64,000 bases of DNA from Erinaceus europaeus (GCF_950295315.1 NC_080179.1:74047174-74111173); one strand, 5' to 3'; positions 57,901-60,600 are shown, numbered from the stretch's first letter. Translations and numbers: made by a program. The notes: generated by a model from the sequence alone, not told the origin.

Positions 57901-58693
57901 TATATTTGATGTTGGTAGCATGCAGGTACCAGGACGTTGTTATTATACTTTTAATTATAGAGATTTCTTTATTTGTTTCTTGATAGATATATTTTCTTAT
58001 TGGCTTATGAAATTAAAGGGTTTCAGGAATATTGTTTCACAACTTGCTGTACAAAGTTTCTGTGCCCTTCCATCTGTCCACCCTGAATCTCCACCCCTTA
58101 ATTAAAAAAAAAAGTGTGTGTGTATACACACACACACACACACACACACACCACACACACACACGTATACATATATAAAGGCATCAGCTTTTAAAAATAT
58201 TTTTATTTATTGGATAGAGACAGAGAAATTGATTAAGGATGGGGGAAATAGAGAGAGAGAAGAGAGACACTTGCAGCACTGCTTCACCACTTTTGAAGAT
58301 TACCCTCTGCAGGTGGGAACTAGGGACCTGAACTAGTGTCCTTGGTCTTTGTACATTGTAGCCCATGAACTTTACCAAGTGTGCTAATTCCCTTCCTTCC
58401 CCTCCCCCTCCCTCTCCCCTCCCCTCCCATACACGTTGCTTGGAGGGAATATATGTAGAAAAATGCCCTTTGTTTCACTTGTCTTATGAAGGACAAAAAT
58501 GTACTCTCTGTGGTTCCCTGCCCCACAGGATGCAAAGGGCTACTATGAGCAGACTGGAGTCGGGCCGCTGCCGGTCGTCCTGTTTAATGGCATGCCTCTT
58601 GAAAAGGAGCAGCTTGATCCTGATGAGTTGGAAACCATCACAATGCACAAGATTCTGGAGACCACAAGTTTTTTCCAGAGAGCAGTGTACTTG
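10616..58693 (+). CDS. UGGT1: UGGT1 coding region, 5' part (17 exons, incomplete at 3' end)
   Basis: UDP-glucose:glycoprotein glucosyltransferase 1 is a soluble ER-lumen enzyme that adds one glucose to high-mannose N-glycans of misfolded glycoproteins, returning them to the calnexin/calreticulin cycle; it partners with SELENOF. Seen: joined exons (10616-10737, 15787-15869, 20397-20527, 25864-25976, 29038-29212, 31785-31881, 33214-33292, 36047-36147, 37849-37948, 39262-39322, 44085-44176, 45403-45553, 48677-48796, 51033-51118, 53263-53398, 55353-55484, 58529-58693) total 1,944 nt, exactly 648 codons without a stop, all introns GT-AG with matching phases. Order: signal peptide (about 1-18), thioredoxin-like domains 1, 2 and most of 3. 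Sequons at N245 and N512 match the known human glycosites after a 24-residue offset, so no net indel is apparent. Segments such as KAITTSLTTKWFSTPLLLEA fit UGGT1 rather than UGGT2. The GT24 domain lies downstream of the window. Confidence 0.97.
10970..11124 (+). mobile_element. SINE-D with perfect 16-bp TSD
   Basis: Flanked by AGAAGTATATTGCGTG at 10954-10969 and 11125-11140. Head GGTCCGGGAGGTGGCGCAGT, B box GAGTTTGATCCCCGG, tail CATAAATAAATAAC then A-rich. This defines the exact ends of the family. Confidence 0.95.
11173..11708 (-). mobile_element. Two adjacent SINE-A copies
   Basis: Head-to-tail antisense copies (about 11173-11425 and 11428-11708), each with TTTTGTTGCCCTT, a GA-rich body and a complete head (GCGCTACCGCCCGACTCCC and GCGCTACCACCCAACCCCC). 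Confidence 0.85.
14385..14745 (-). mobile_element. SINE-A, long form
   Basis: GCCTCCAGGGTTATTGCTGC module through GCTCGAACCGGGATCC and head CCGCTGCGCTGCCGCC; preceded by a (GT)n/(AT)n/poly-T run at 14336-14385. Confidence 0.9.
14785..15045 (-). mobile_element. Variant SINE-A with GCCACCAGG module
   Basis: The module begins GCCACCAGGGTTAATTCTGG instead of GCCTCCAGG. B-box region is missing: the copy jumps from GGGGAGTAGGGGCTAG to TGCGCTTAACCAGG. Confidence 0.7.
15787..15869 (+). CDS. UGGT1: UGGT1 exon 3
   Basis: Residues 41-69 (both end codons split). Encodes SEFLAEDSQEKFWNFVEASQ, a near-exact UGGT1 segment at the N-terminal edge of the first thioredoxin-like domain, then NIGSPDHH. Acceptor CTCCCAG, donor ACG|GTAAAA. 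Phase 2 in, phase 1 out, fitting exons 2 and 4. Confidence 0.96.
16162..16447 (+). mobile_element. SINE-A with perfect 14-bp TSD
   Basis: Flanked by GATAATTTAGTATT at 16148-16161 and 16448-16461. Starts GGGAGTTGGATGGTGGCTCA, B box CCCGGTTCGAGCCCCCGG, tail AAATAAATAAATATTAAAAA. A near-complete short-tail copy lacking the 3' hairpin module. Confidence 0.95.
16800..17170 (-). mobile_element. Family B LINE-like element
   Basis: Minus-strand copy: ACCATAGGATAAGAGGGGTA, GGGAGTATGGACCCAGGGTC, AACATGGGCGTTGACAGGTG, then CACTCCCAGCCTGTCTCTC and CCAGGGAAGTCTGGTCGC. Confidence 0.8.
17210..17580 (-). mobile_element. SINE-A, long form
   Basis: GCCTCCAGGGTTATTGCTGG, TTGTTGCCCTTGTTG, GACAGAGAGAAATC, GAGCTCGAACTGGGATTC. 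Confidence 0.85.
17735..17985 (-). mobile_element. Variant SINE with GCCAC...GTGGC module ends
   Basis: Module ends are GCCAC (17740) and GTGGC (17791), a paired change from the common GCCTC/GAGGC. Body with GAGACAGAGACAGAGAG, then GGCCTTGAACTTGGGTCC. Confidence 0.7.
18870..19140 (-). mobile_element. SINE-A
   Basis: CCCTTGTTGTTTTTTATTG, GACAGAGAGGGGAAGAG, GGGGGCTCGAACCGGGATCC, short duplication of the GGTCCTTG segment in the head. Confidence 0.85.
19235..19365 (-). mobile_element. SINE-C
   Basis: TTAGCTCTGGTTTTGG, GGAGCCTCAGGTATCAGTC, TAACCGTTATGCTATCTACC. Confidence 0.75.
19370..19662 (-). mobile_element. SINE-A
   Basis: CCCTTTTGTTGCCCTTGTTG, GACAGAGAGAAATGGAGAG, GGGGGCTCAAACTGGGATCC, ending CACCTCCTGACTCCC. 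Confidence 0.85.
20397..20527 (+). CDS. UGGT1: UGGT1 exon 4
   Basis: Residues 69-112. Encodes SDFSYYHAILEAAFPFLSHL and then QQNLLKFCLSLRSYSATIQ, an alpha-helical part of TRXL1. The joining codon G|GT gives Gly. Acceptor TTGACAG, donor CAG|GTGAGT, phase 0 out. Confidence 0.97.
20758..20812 (+). repeat. (GA)n in antisense SINE-A2
   Basis: About 25 GA units expanding the GA-rich body of a SINE-A2 (20710-20935). Confidence 0.9.
20945..21130 (-). mobile_element. Family F LINE 3'-end-like fragment
   Basis: GGGGCATTAATGATTTACAG then TCAACAGTAAAATACAATAG and TTTGTACGTG, shared with 35045-35280. The T-rich left end suggests a poly-A tail on the minus strand. Confidence 0.7.
21395..21640 (+). mobile_element. 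Family B LINE-like fragment, plus strand
   Basis: TCTGGGAGTATGGATCAAC, GCCAATACCCATATTCAGTG, GAGAAGCAGTTATTC, CCCCTCTTATCCTGTGGTC, ending in an AT-rich tail. Confidence 0.8.
22675..22968 (-). mobile_element. SINE-A with 13-bp TSD
   Basis: TSD TTGCCATGTCTTT at 22662 and 22969. Contains TTTTGTTGCCCTTGTTG, the GA-rich body, GGGTTCGAACTGGGATCC and head GCGCTACAGCCCGACTCCC. Confidence 0.93.
23070..23407 (-). mobile_element. SINE-A, long form, with 13-bp TSD
   Basis: TSD TCTTTGCACTTTT at 23057-23069 and 23408-23420. Has the CCTCCAGGGTGATTGC module and an intact head ending CACCGCCCAGCCCC. Confidence 0.93.
23895..24155 (-). mobile_element. SINE-A
   Basis: CCCTTTTGTTGCC, CAGAGAGAAATGGAGAGAG, GTTTGAACCGGGATCC, GCGCTACTGCCTGACTCCC. 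Confidence 0.85.
24920..25055 (-). mobile_element. SINE-C
   Basis: CACCAGTGCACTGTTTAGC, GGGGATTGAACCTGGGACTT, GCCTCAGGCATGAGAGTC, ACCATTATACTACTTACCCC. Confidence 0.85.
25225..25555 (-). mobile_element. Adjacent SINE-A2 and SINE-C
   Basis: SINE-A2 to about 25425 (CACTGTAACGTGTGTGC, GCCACCACCTGGCCC) followed by SINE-C (GGGGATTGAACCTGGGACCT, ACCATTATGCTCTCTCCCC). Confidence 0.8.
25864..25976 (+). CDS. UGGT1: UGGT1 exon 5
   Basis: Residues 113-150. Encodes IAADERPPEGCSSFFSVHGK followed by KTCDADTLENLL. Cys123 and Cys135 form a closely spaced pair in TRXL1, conserved in UGGTs and likely a disulfide. Acceptor ATACAG, donor GGGAG|GTAGGT; the last two bases join exon 6 to make Arg150. Confidence 0.97.
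26420..26650 (-). mobile_element. SINE-A2
   Basis: TTATTGGATAGAGACAGAAA, CTGCAGGTGGGGACCAGGGG, CTTGAACCTGGATGCTTG, CACTGTAATGTGAG, with a short local duplication in the head. Confidence 0.8.
27308..27386 (+). mobile_element. Stand-alone copy of the SINE-A 3' hairpin module
   Basis: Starts TGGCCTCCAGGAGCAGTGGA and ends ATAACCCTGGAGGC plus A12. No SINE head or CT-rich body precedes it, unlike the module at 55800-56050. Confidence 0.75.
27495..27670 (+). mobile_element. SINE-A, 5'-truncated, next to an inverted partial copy
   Basis: Begins in the B-box region (CCCTGGCTCCCCCCTGCAGG), CT body, tail AAATAAATATTTAAAAA. The preceding 27395-27490 is the antisense 3' part of another copy ending in TTGATGTC. 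Confidence 0.8.
27835..28092 (-). mobile_element. SINE-A
   Basis: TTCCCTTTTGTTGCCCTTG, a body duplication of GAGGGGAAGACAGAG, GGGGCTGGAACCGGGATCC, GCTGTGCTACTACCTGACCC. Confidence 0.85.
28565..28715 (-). mobile_element. SINE-D
   Basis: ATTTATTTATTTATCAATGA, GGTACACGTGCTGCCGGGGG, CTTTACCCACTGCGCCACC. Confidence 0.8.
29038..29212 (+). CDS. UGGT1: UGGT1 exon 6
   Basis: Residues 150-208. Encodes PKPLLFKGDHRYPSSKPESP and then VVIFYSQIGSEEFYKLHQHL, the thioredoxin-like beta-alpha core of TRXL1, ending INYVLRHYIS. Acceptor TTTTCAG, donor TCT|GTAAGT, phase 0 out. Residues in the YKLHQHLVASS stretch differ from human, as expected of a surface helix. Confidence 0.97.
29958..30214 (+). mobile_element. 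SINE-A with 15-bp TSD
   Basis: TSD AAAAATTGAAATGTC at 29943-29957 and 30215-30229. Complete head GGGGGTCGGGCTGTAGCGCA, B box CAGTTCGAGCCCCCGGC, A-rich tail with AACAACAAAAAAAG. Confidence 0.95.
30614..30830 (+). mobile_element. SINE-A2 with 11-bp TSD
   Basis: Flanked by AAACACTGTGT (30603-30613) and AAACATTGTGT (30831-30841). Contains GGGTTCAAACCCCTGGC, a (CT)n run and tail AATAAATAAATAAAG. Confidence 0.9.
31035..31165 (-). mobile_element. SINE-D
   Basis: TATTTATTGGTGAGAGAAGG, CAAACCTGGGACC, GAGTCCAACACCTTATC. Confidence 0.75.
31785..31881 (+). CDS. UGGT1: UGGT1 exon 7
   Basis: Residues 209-241. Encodes DLRKEPVYLSGYGVELAIKS then TEYKAKDDTQVK, essentially identical to UGGT1 of other mammals; YLSGYGVELAIKSTEYKA is shared by UGGT1 and UGGT2 and marks the end of TRXL1. 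Acceptor TTTGCAG, donor AAAG|GTGAAT, phase 1 out. Confidence 0.97.
31882..33213. other. UGGT1: UGGT1 intron 7
   Basis: The first 750 bp (31882-32640) are AT-rich with nothing I recognise; then SINE-D - (32640-32770) and SINE-A2 - (32815-33030). Confidence 0.7.
32815..33030 (-). mobile_element. SINE-A2
   Basis: GAAATCGAGAGGGAAGG, CACCACTCACAAAGTG, GGGGGCTCAAACCTGGGTC, GTGCCACCACCCAGTCCC. Confidence 0.85.
33214..33292 (+). CDS. UGGT1: UGGT1 exon 8 with N-glycosylation sequon
   Basis: Residues 241-267. Encodes TEVNTTVIGENDPIDEVQGF then LFGKL. Asn245-Thr-Thr is an N-glycan sequon matching the known human site (N269 in the longer numbering). This acidic stretch links TRXL1 to the second thioredoxin-like domain. 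Acceptor TTATAG, donor TTAAG|GTATGC, phase 2 out. Confidence 0.97.
33448..33496 (-). mobile_element. Tail-less insertion of a SINE/tRNA 5' half with TSD
   Basis: 49 bp inserted between GATTCCCAGTTATTCT (33432-33447) and GATTTCCAGTTATTCT (33497-33512). On the minus strand it reads as the SINE head up to the GCGCACATAG region, with no B box, body or poly-A. Confidence 0.7.
33521..33595 (+). repeat. (TTCTC)n pentanucleotide microsatellite
   Basis: About 14 units, all pyrimidine on the + strand. Confidence 0.95.
33930..34055 (+). mobile_element. SINE-C
   Basis: CTAATAGCATAATGGTTATG, GAGGCTCCATAGTCTC, CAGTCCCCCACACCATCATA, GAGCAGTGCTCTGGTAAAAA. Confidence 0.85.
34063..34131 (+). repeat. (CA)n/(CGCA)n compound microsatellite
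   Basis: Ten CA units, then about seven CGCA units, then mixed CA; alternating purine-pyrimidine throughout. Confidence 0.95.
35045..35280 (-). mobile_element. Family F LINE 3'-end-like element
   Basis: TTTATTGGGGGATTAGTGGT, TTACAGCTGACAGTAAGATA, TTTTACTTTGGTGCAATACA. Shares these blocks with 20945-21130 and 53540-53690. Confidence 0.75.
35526..36005 (+). mobile_element. SINE-D interrupted by SINE-A
   Basis: 5' part (ACCCAGGTGGTGGTGCAGTG ... AAGCATGAGGT) ends at about 35587; 3' part (TGAGGTCTTGTTTTATCCCC ... TTAATAAATAC) resumes at about 35918. The repeated TGAGGT is the TSD of the insert. Confidence 0.85.
35585..35920 (-). mobile_element. SINE-A, long form, nested in SINE-D
   Basis: Poly-T, GCCTCCAGGGTTATTGCCGG, GACAGAGAGAAGGGGGAG, GGGGCTCGAACCGGGATTC, CACCACCCGACCCCC. 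It split the SINE-D, so it is the younger insertion. Confidence 0.88.
36047..36147 (+). CDS. UGGT1: UGGT1 exon 9
   Basis: Residues 267-301. Encodes ELHPDLSGQLKELRKHLVES then TNEMAPLKVWQLQ, the start of the second thioredoxin-like domain. The split codon AG|A gives Arg267. Acceptor TTTCAG, donor CAAG|GTAACA, phase 1 out. It lies only about 40 bp after an interrupted SINE-D. Confidence 0.97.
36260..36505 (-). mobile_element. SINE-A, 5'-truncated, with 15-bp TSD
   Basis: TSD GGTACCATTGATTTT at 36245-36259 and 36506-36520, perfect. The copy ends at CTTGCACTTGGCG, so about 30 bp of the tRNA head were not copied, a typical 5' truncation at integration. Confidence 0.95.
37140..37520 (-). mobile_element. 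Family B LINE-like element
   Basis: TGAGTCCCCATATCATTTC, GAGAGTATAGATC, GGACATGGGTGTGGG, CCAGGACACATTGGTGAGG, CTGCCCAGGGAAGTCAGG. Diverged from the 16800 copy. Confidence 0.7.
37849..37948 (+). CDS. UGGT1: UGGT1 exon 10
   Basis: Residues 301-334. Encodes DLSFQTAARILAAPTELALV then VMKDLSQNFPTKA. APTEL replaces the human SPVEL, a conservative divergence. Acceptor TTGCAG, donor CCAG|GTAAAA, phase 2 out. Confidence 0.97.
38185..38445 (-). mobile_element. SINE-A
   Basis: TTGTTGTTTTTTATTG, GGATAGGACAGAGAAATGGA, GGGGGCTTGAACCAGAATCC, GCGCTACCGCCTGACTCCC. Confidence 0.85.
38985..39115 (-). mobile_element. SINE-C
   Basis: TTTACCAGAGCACTGTTCAG, GGGGGATTGAACCTGGGAC, GCATGAGAGTCTGTTTGC, CATTATGCTATCTACC. 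Confidence 0.88.
39262..39322 (+). CDS. UGGT1: UGGT1 exon 11
   Basis: The shortest exon here (61 nt), residues 334-354. Encodes AITKTPVSSELRTEVEENQK; human has TAVSSELR in place of TPVSSELR. Acceptor TCCTTAG, donor AAG|GTACTA, phase 0 out. Confidence 0.96.
40095..40317 (+). mobile_element. SINE-A2 with 14-bp TSD
   Basis: Flanked by AGAAGTTAGAAACC (40081-40094) and AGAAGTCAGAAACC (40318-40331). Head is divergent; ACCTGCAGGGGGAAAGC and the CT-rich body are clear. Confidence 0.88.
40804..41169 (-). mobile_element. SINE-A, long form, with perfect 15-bp TSD
   Basis: TSD GGAAAAGTATTTATT at 40789-40803 and 41170-41184. Retains many CpGs (GCCGGGGGCTCGAACCGGG, CGCCACCGCCCGACC) and the GA body close to consensus, so it looks like a young copy. 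Confidence 0.95.
42045..42470 (-). mobile_element. SINE-A2 split by an opposite-strand SINE-A2
   Basis: The antisense copy runs TTATTGGGTAGAGACACCC to AAGGAGAGAGAG, is broken by a + copy (42110-42325, GGGGCCGGGTGGTGGCACAC to an A-rich tail), then resumes GAGAGAGAGACACCTGGAAC to CCACCACCTGGC. Confidence 0.85.
44085..44176 (+). CDS. UGGT1: UGGT1 exon 12
   Basis: Residues 355-385. Encodes YFKGTLGLQPGDSALFINGL then HIDLDTQDIF. The LQPGDSALFINGL motif is highly conserved in UGGTs (IQPGDARLFINGL in UGGT2). Acceptor ATTTCAG, donor TTCAG|GTATGG, phase 2 out. Confidence 0.97.
44177..45402. other. UGGT1: UGGT1 intron 12
   Basis: Partial SINE-C + (44430-44510) and SINE-A2 + (44875-45040). The rest (44180-44425, 44515-44870, 45045-45400) shows nothing recognisable apart from the T/C tract before exon 13. 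Confidence 0.65.
45403..45553 (+). CDS. UGGT1: UGGT1 exon 13
   Basis: Residues 385-435. Encodes LFDVLRNEARVMEGLHRLGI, EGLSLHNVLKLNIQPSEADY and AVDIRSPAIS, the junction into the third thioredoxin-like domain. Acceptor TCCTCAG after a long T/C tract; donor TCA|GTAAGT, phase 0 out. The reading frame runs on about 150 nt into the intron by chance. Confidence 0.97.
46555..46825 (-). mobile_element. SINE-A
   Basis: TTTTGTTGCCCTTG, GACAGAGAGAAATGGAGAG, B-box segment deleted (GGGGAGCC joins TTACTTTGGTCC), head GTGCTACCGCCCGACC. Confidence 0.85.
46840..47175 (-). mobile_element. Variant SINE-A with (ATT)n-expanded 3' module
   Basis: Module GCCGCCAGGG ... CTCCTGGTGGCC with about ten ATT/ATC units inserted in its loop, then GATAGAGAGAAATTGAG and GAGCTCAAACCTGGGTC. 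Confidence 0.75.
47850..48150 (-). mobile_element. SINE-C interrupted by a family-F-like insert
   Basis: SINE-C is recognisable to CTCAGGCGTGAAAGT (47935) and again at CTTTTTGCATAAACAATCTG (48118). Between lies a segment ending GACTGTAAACCATTAATTCC, the plus-sense version of the family F end. Confidence 0.65.
48161..48455 (-). mobile_element. SINE-A with perfect 14-bp TSD
   Basis: TSD CCCACCATACATAT at 48147-48160 and 48456-48469. (AT)n plus poly-T left end, GTTCGAACTGGGATCC, GTGCTACAGCTTGACTCC. Confidence 0.95.
48677..48796 (+). CDS. UGGT1: UGGT1 exon 14
   Basis: Residues 436-475, phase 0 on both sides. Encodes WVNNLEADSRYSSWPSSLQE then LLRPTFPGVIRQIRKNLHNM. The motif LLRPTFPGVIRQIRKN is diagnostic of UGGT1. 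Acceptor TTCTAG, donor ATG|GTGAGT. Confidence 0.97.
48946..49204 (+). mobile_element. Family B LINE-like element with 15-bp TSD
   Basis: Flanked by GAAATATGCAGTCAT (48931-48945) and GAAATATACAGTCAT (49205-49219). 5'-truncated, with an A-rich 3' tail after TTTTGTTAATGTCTCC; this gives the family its true 3' end and orientation. Confidence 0.92.
49787..50070 (+). mobile_element. SINE-A
   Basis: Head GGGAGTCAGGCGGTAGCGCA, GTTCGGGCCCCCGGC, CT body, tail GGGAATAAATAAATAGATAA. AAAAAATTACTAAT lies on both sides as the TSD. Confidence 0.92.
51033..51118 (+). CDS. UGGT1: UGGT1 exon 15
   Basis: Residues 476-504. Encodes VFIVDPAHETTAELINTAEM then FLSNHIPL: a beta-strand (VFIVDP) and helix typical of a thioredoxin fold lacking catalytic CXXC. 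Acceptor CCTGTAG, donor TGAG|GTAACA, phase 2 out. Confidence 0.97.
51911..52290 (-). mobile_element. SINE-A, long form, with duplicated 5' end and TSD
   Basis: TSD TGATCCAGTCTTTTT (51896-51910) and TGATCCAATCTTTTT (52291-52305). The last 22 bp of the head (CTGCGCTACC through GACCCCCA) occur twice, at 52247-52268 and 52269-52290. Confidence 0.92.
52310..52450 (-). mobile_element. SINE-C
   Basis: TTTACCAGATCACTAATCAG, GGGATTGAGCCTGGAACTTT, CTCAGGCATGAGAG, AATCAATATGCTATCTACTC. Confidence 0.85.
53263..53398 (+). CDS. UGGT1: UGGT1 exon 16 with N-glycosylation sequon
   Basis: Residues 504-549. Encodes RIGFIFVVNDSEDVDVMQDP, GVAILRAYNYVAQEVDDYHA and FQTLTS. Asn512-Asp-Ser matches the human N536 glycosite. 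The donor region carries two overlapping GTs (at 53397 and 53399); GTAGGT at 53399 keeps frame into exon 17 and is chosen. Human has His where this exon ends in Ser549. Acceptor CCCCCAG. Confidence 0.96.
53745..54065 (-). mobile_element. SINE-C split by LINE-like E with 12-bp TSD
   Basis: SINE-C (CCAGAGTATTGCTCAGC ... TTGAATGGCTTT) is broken at 53837; the insert 53838-54018 is T-rich on its left (TTTAATATTGCAGAATTGC). TTGAATGGCTTT repeats at 53826-53837 and 54019-54030, then SINE-C resumes (ATAACCATTGTGCTATCTCC). Confidence 0.88.
54095..54390 (-). mobile_element. SINE-A, long form
   Basis: GCCCCCAGGGTTATTGCTGG, GGATAGGACAGAGAAATGG, GGGGGCTTAAACTGGGATCC, GTGCTACCGCCCGGCCCCC. Confidence 0.85.
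54927..54958 (+). repeat. (CTGT)n tetranucleotide
   Basis: Seven or eight CTGT units expanding the CT-rich body of a SINE-A2 (54810-55010). Confidence 0.9.
55353..55484 (+). CDS. UGGT1: UGGT1 exon 17
   Basis: Residues 550-593, phase 0 on both sides. Encodes IYNKVRTGDKVKVEHVVSVL, EKKYPYVEVNSILGMDSAYD and QNRK, part of the third thioredoxin-like domain. Acceptor CCTTCAG, donor AAG|GTAAAA. Confidence 0.97.
55800..56050 (+). mobile_element. SINE-A with complete 3' hairpin module, 5'-truncated
   Basis: Begins at CAGCCCCCGGCTCCCCACC, CT body, AACAAGGGAAAC, then TGGCCTCCAGGAGCAGTGGA to GATAACCTTGGAGGC plus A. A clear plus-sense example of SINE body joined to module. Confidence 0.88.
56524..56815 (-). 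mobile_element. SINE-A with TSD and G17 run
   Basis: TSD GATACATATGCCTTTTTT (56506) and GATACATTTGCCTTTTTT (56816). The usual GCCGGGGGCTCG is expanded to 17 G at 56722-56738. Confidence 0.9.
56935..57075 (-). mobile_element. SINE-C
   Basis: TTTTTAGAATACTGCTTAGC, GGGATTGAACCTGGGACCTT, TTCAGGCATGAACGG, CCACTGTACTTTCTCCCC. Confidence 0.85.
57122..57392 (+). mobile_element. SINE-A lacking its B box
   Basis: TSD TACAGTTGG at 57113 and 57393. Head GGGAGCTGGGTGGTGGCGCA is intact, but AGAATCCCGG joins CTCCCCACC directly, removing TTCGAGCCCCC. Confidence 0.88.
58112..58165 (+). repeat. (TG)n-(CA)n inverted dinucleotide tract
   Basis: GTGTGTGTGTATACACACAC continuing as CA units; the TG and CA arms are complementary and could form a hairpin centred near 58124. 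Confidence 0.9.
58190..58395 (-). mobile_element. SINE-A2
   Basis: TTTATTGGATAGAGACAGAG, CTGCAGGTGGGAACTAGGGA, CTTTGTACATTGTAGCCC. Ends about 135 bp before exon 18. Confidence 0.8.
58529..58693 (+). CDS. UGGT1: UGGT1 exon 18 (last exon in window)
   Basis: Residues 594-648, phase 0 on both sides. Encodes DAKGYYEQTGVGPLPVVLFN, GMPLEKEQLDPDELETITMH and KILETTSFFQRAVYL. Acceptor CCCACAG; donor TTG|GTGAGT. The next expected exon of the human protein begins GELPHDQDVVEYIMNQ; no coding match was seen in the remaining 5.3 kb, so the intron continues past the window. Confidence 0.97.
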
Positions 58694-58864
58694 GTGAGTA
58701 GCTTTTCAGGGCAAATTATCAGAGAGAATTGTTGGCTTGCTGTTTTCTAGTCTCTGTCATAGGCCTTAAGATCGTCCAAGTATCACCACTTACTTGCAGA
58801 CCCCCAGAAAACACTGCTAAATGAAAATATGCAGGAGTCCTTCTGTGCATTATGCTTGAAACAG

Positions 58865-58990
58865 TTAATTCTGAGACTTTTGAAATGTTGCAGTGGATAA
58901 AATGTTAGAACCTCAAGGGTGAGGTCCCGAGTTTGATCCCTGGAATCGCATGCTCTGGTTCCCTCCCTCTCTCCCTCCTTCCCTCTTCTC
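58865..58990 (+). mobile_element. SINE-D
   Basis: GTTGCAGTGGATAAAATG, GAGGTCCCGAGTTTGATCCC, CT-rich end; no A tail, it runs directly into family B. Confidence 0.7.
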
Positions 58991-58994
58991 CACC

Positions 58995-60330
58995 TCATTC
59001 TAGGTAGGGCTCTGGAGAGGTGAGATTCCAGGGTACATTAGTGAAGTCGTCTGCTCAGGAAAGTCAGGCTAGAATTACAGCAGCATCTGCAGCTTGGTAG
59101 CTGAAAGGTAAGATATAAAGCAGAAAAAAATGATTAATGAACAGGAACTAAAAAGTCGGAATAGAGCAGATGAGATCAGGGAATTTAGGGTGGAAAGAAG
59201 TGAGGAAGTCTTATTTTAAATATGTTCCTAGGGGCCTATGACTTTCTTAGTTTTTGCTTGAGTTAAATAGCTAAAATGGAGACAAAAATACTGTCTGGGA
59301 AGATGGTGTCAGAGTTGAGAATAGGGCCTAGAAAGTTGGGTCACGGCAGAGAGTAGCTCTGAATGTTGAAGAAAATTTACGAGTAATATTAACTGTTTAC
59401 CCCATTCACCTGACCCAGGGCCCGTATATATTTATGTTTAGCACAGGAACCTGGTTAACCTCTAAGTCCCCATGAGTCTGAGCTCACAGTCCATGGTCAC
59501 AGCTGGGAACATTGTAAACTGCGCTCCTGTCTGGATCCGTCTTCCTCGAGTGGCAGAGTAGGGCGACCCAGCCTCCCTTCAGAGAGTGGGGCCGTCCCTG
59601 CCATTGCTGCCTTATAGGGAGGGCACGTTTGTAAAGTGACCCACAAGAGGGCTTGTGCTGACATTTGTGTTGGTGGAGAAAGGGATGTACTCGAGGTCTA
59701 GACCTGTCATCTCTTTGAGAATGCAAGGATTCCCTAACTAGGGCCCCAGATCATGGGGTGGTCTGGCATCGACCACAAAAAGGCGACTATTTAGTAAGAT
59801 AGTCTCTTGCCTATATCCAGCTTTTGTAGTTCTTCTTCGTCTTTTTAATCTTTATTTATTTATTGGATAAATAGCCAGAAATTGAGAGGGAAGGGGTGAG
59901 AGAGGAGAGAGAGTGAGAGTGAGAGAGAGAGAGAGAGAGAGAGATACCTGCAGCACTGCTTCATCACTTGTGAAGCTTTCCCCTTGCAGGTGTAGACTGG
60001 GGACTTGAACCTAGGTCCTTACACATTGTAGTGTGCGTGCTCAACCAGGTGCACCACCACCCGGCCCCTGTAGTTCTTTCTTTATCTGAGAAGCTTAGAC
60101 TTGCTACCAGTTGCCAGAGCAGTGAGCACCATCTTTTTGTATGCACCCAGGATTAGGTTTATGGGGTCTGCCTTTTTTGGACCTTTCTACTAGATTGCCA
60201 AGCTTATTTGTTTTAAGTCTGATTGGTTAGAGGATTTGTAATGCCTTCTTTAGACCTTTCTACTGGGATCCCAGGCTTATTAGGTCTAAGTCTAATCATG
60301 AAGGGTCATTAAACACGTTTTCTTTGAGTT
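58995..60330 (-). mobile_element. Long family B LINE-like element
   Basis: Starts within sequence shared with 17065-17165 and 37440-37510 (CAGGGTACATTAGTGAAGTC, GTCTGCTCAGGAAAGTCAGG) and continues about 1.1 kb further than any other copy here. Contains a partial internal duplication (GGACCTTTCTACT at 60179 and AGACCTTTCTACT at 60253). A SINE-A2 is nested inside. No open frame of note. Confidence 0.65.
59835..60068 (-). mobile_element. SINE-A2 nested in family B, perfect 10-bp TSD
   Basis: TSD TGTAGTTCTT at 59825-59834 and 60069-60078. Contains (GA)n, CTGCAGGTGTAGACTGGGGA and CACCACCACCCGGCCCC. Confidence 0.93.
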
Positions 60331-60600
60331 ATATAATCGCCGCTTGCTTATGGATACTTGTACGCCTGTGCCCAGTAACCCTCAACTTTAGCCTGCATCT
60401 TGTATCTGTAAGTTTGTTAGATAATGCGCCGTCTGAAATGGAACTGGTCGCACCACGTGCTAGAAAAGACGCCACCAGATTAAGAGGAGTCGGGAGGCTA
60501 GCGTCTCAGGCTTGGTGCGCCTGTGACAGTCTGCAGTGACGCGCCACGAGCGGCGTAACACGGCCTGGCAGCACTGGCGGCACTGGTTCAGTCTCACTCC
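60310..60600. other. CpG-rich intronic block, unclassified
   Basis: Counting by eye gives about 19 CpG in roughly 290 bp, far above the surrounding intron. It adjoins the 5' side of the minus-strand family B element, so it may be that element's 5' end or a separate element. No ORF, tRNA or splice-bounded exon was recognised. Confidence 0.5.

Larger units (their letters stand above)
55485..58528. other. UGGT1: UGGT1 intron 17
   Basis: SINE-A + with 3' module (55800-56050), SINE-A - with G17 (56524-56815), SINE-C - (56935-57075), SINE-A + (57122-57392), SINE-A2-like - (57530-57650), (TG)n/(CA)n (58112-58165), SINE-A2 - (58190-58395), a pyrimidine-only tract (58389-58428). 55490-55790, 56060-56515 and 57655-58100 contain nothing I recognise. 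Confidence 0.7.

Noticed and set aside
58499..58750. 83-codon frame around exon 18 as a separate small gene
   Set aside because: Same reason: it is UGGT1 exon 18 plus short intronic read-through on both sides.
60335..60600. Endogenous retrovirus LTR
   Set aside because: A TATATAA and CpG richness are present, but no TG...CA ends, TSD, primer-binding site or gag/pol sequence could be identified; left unclassified.
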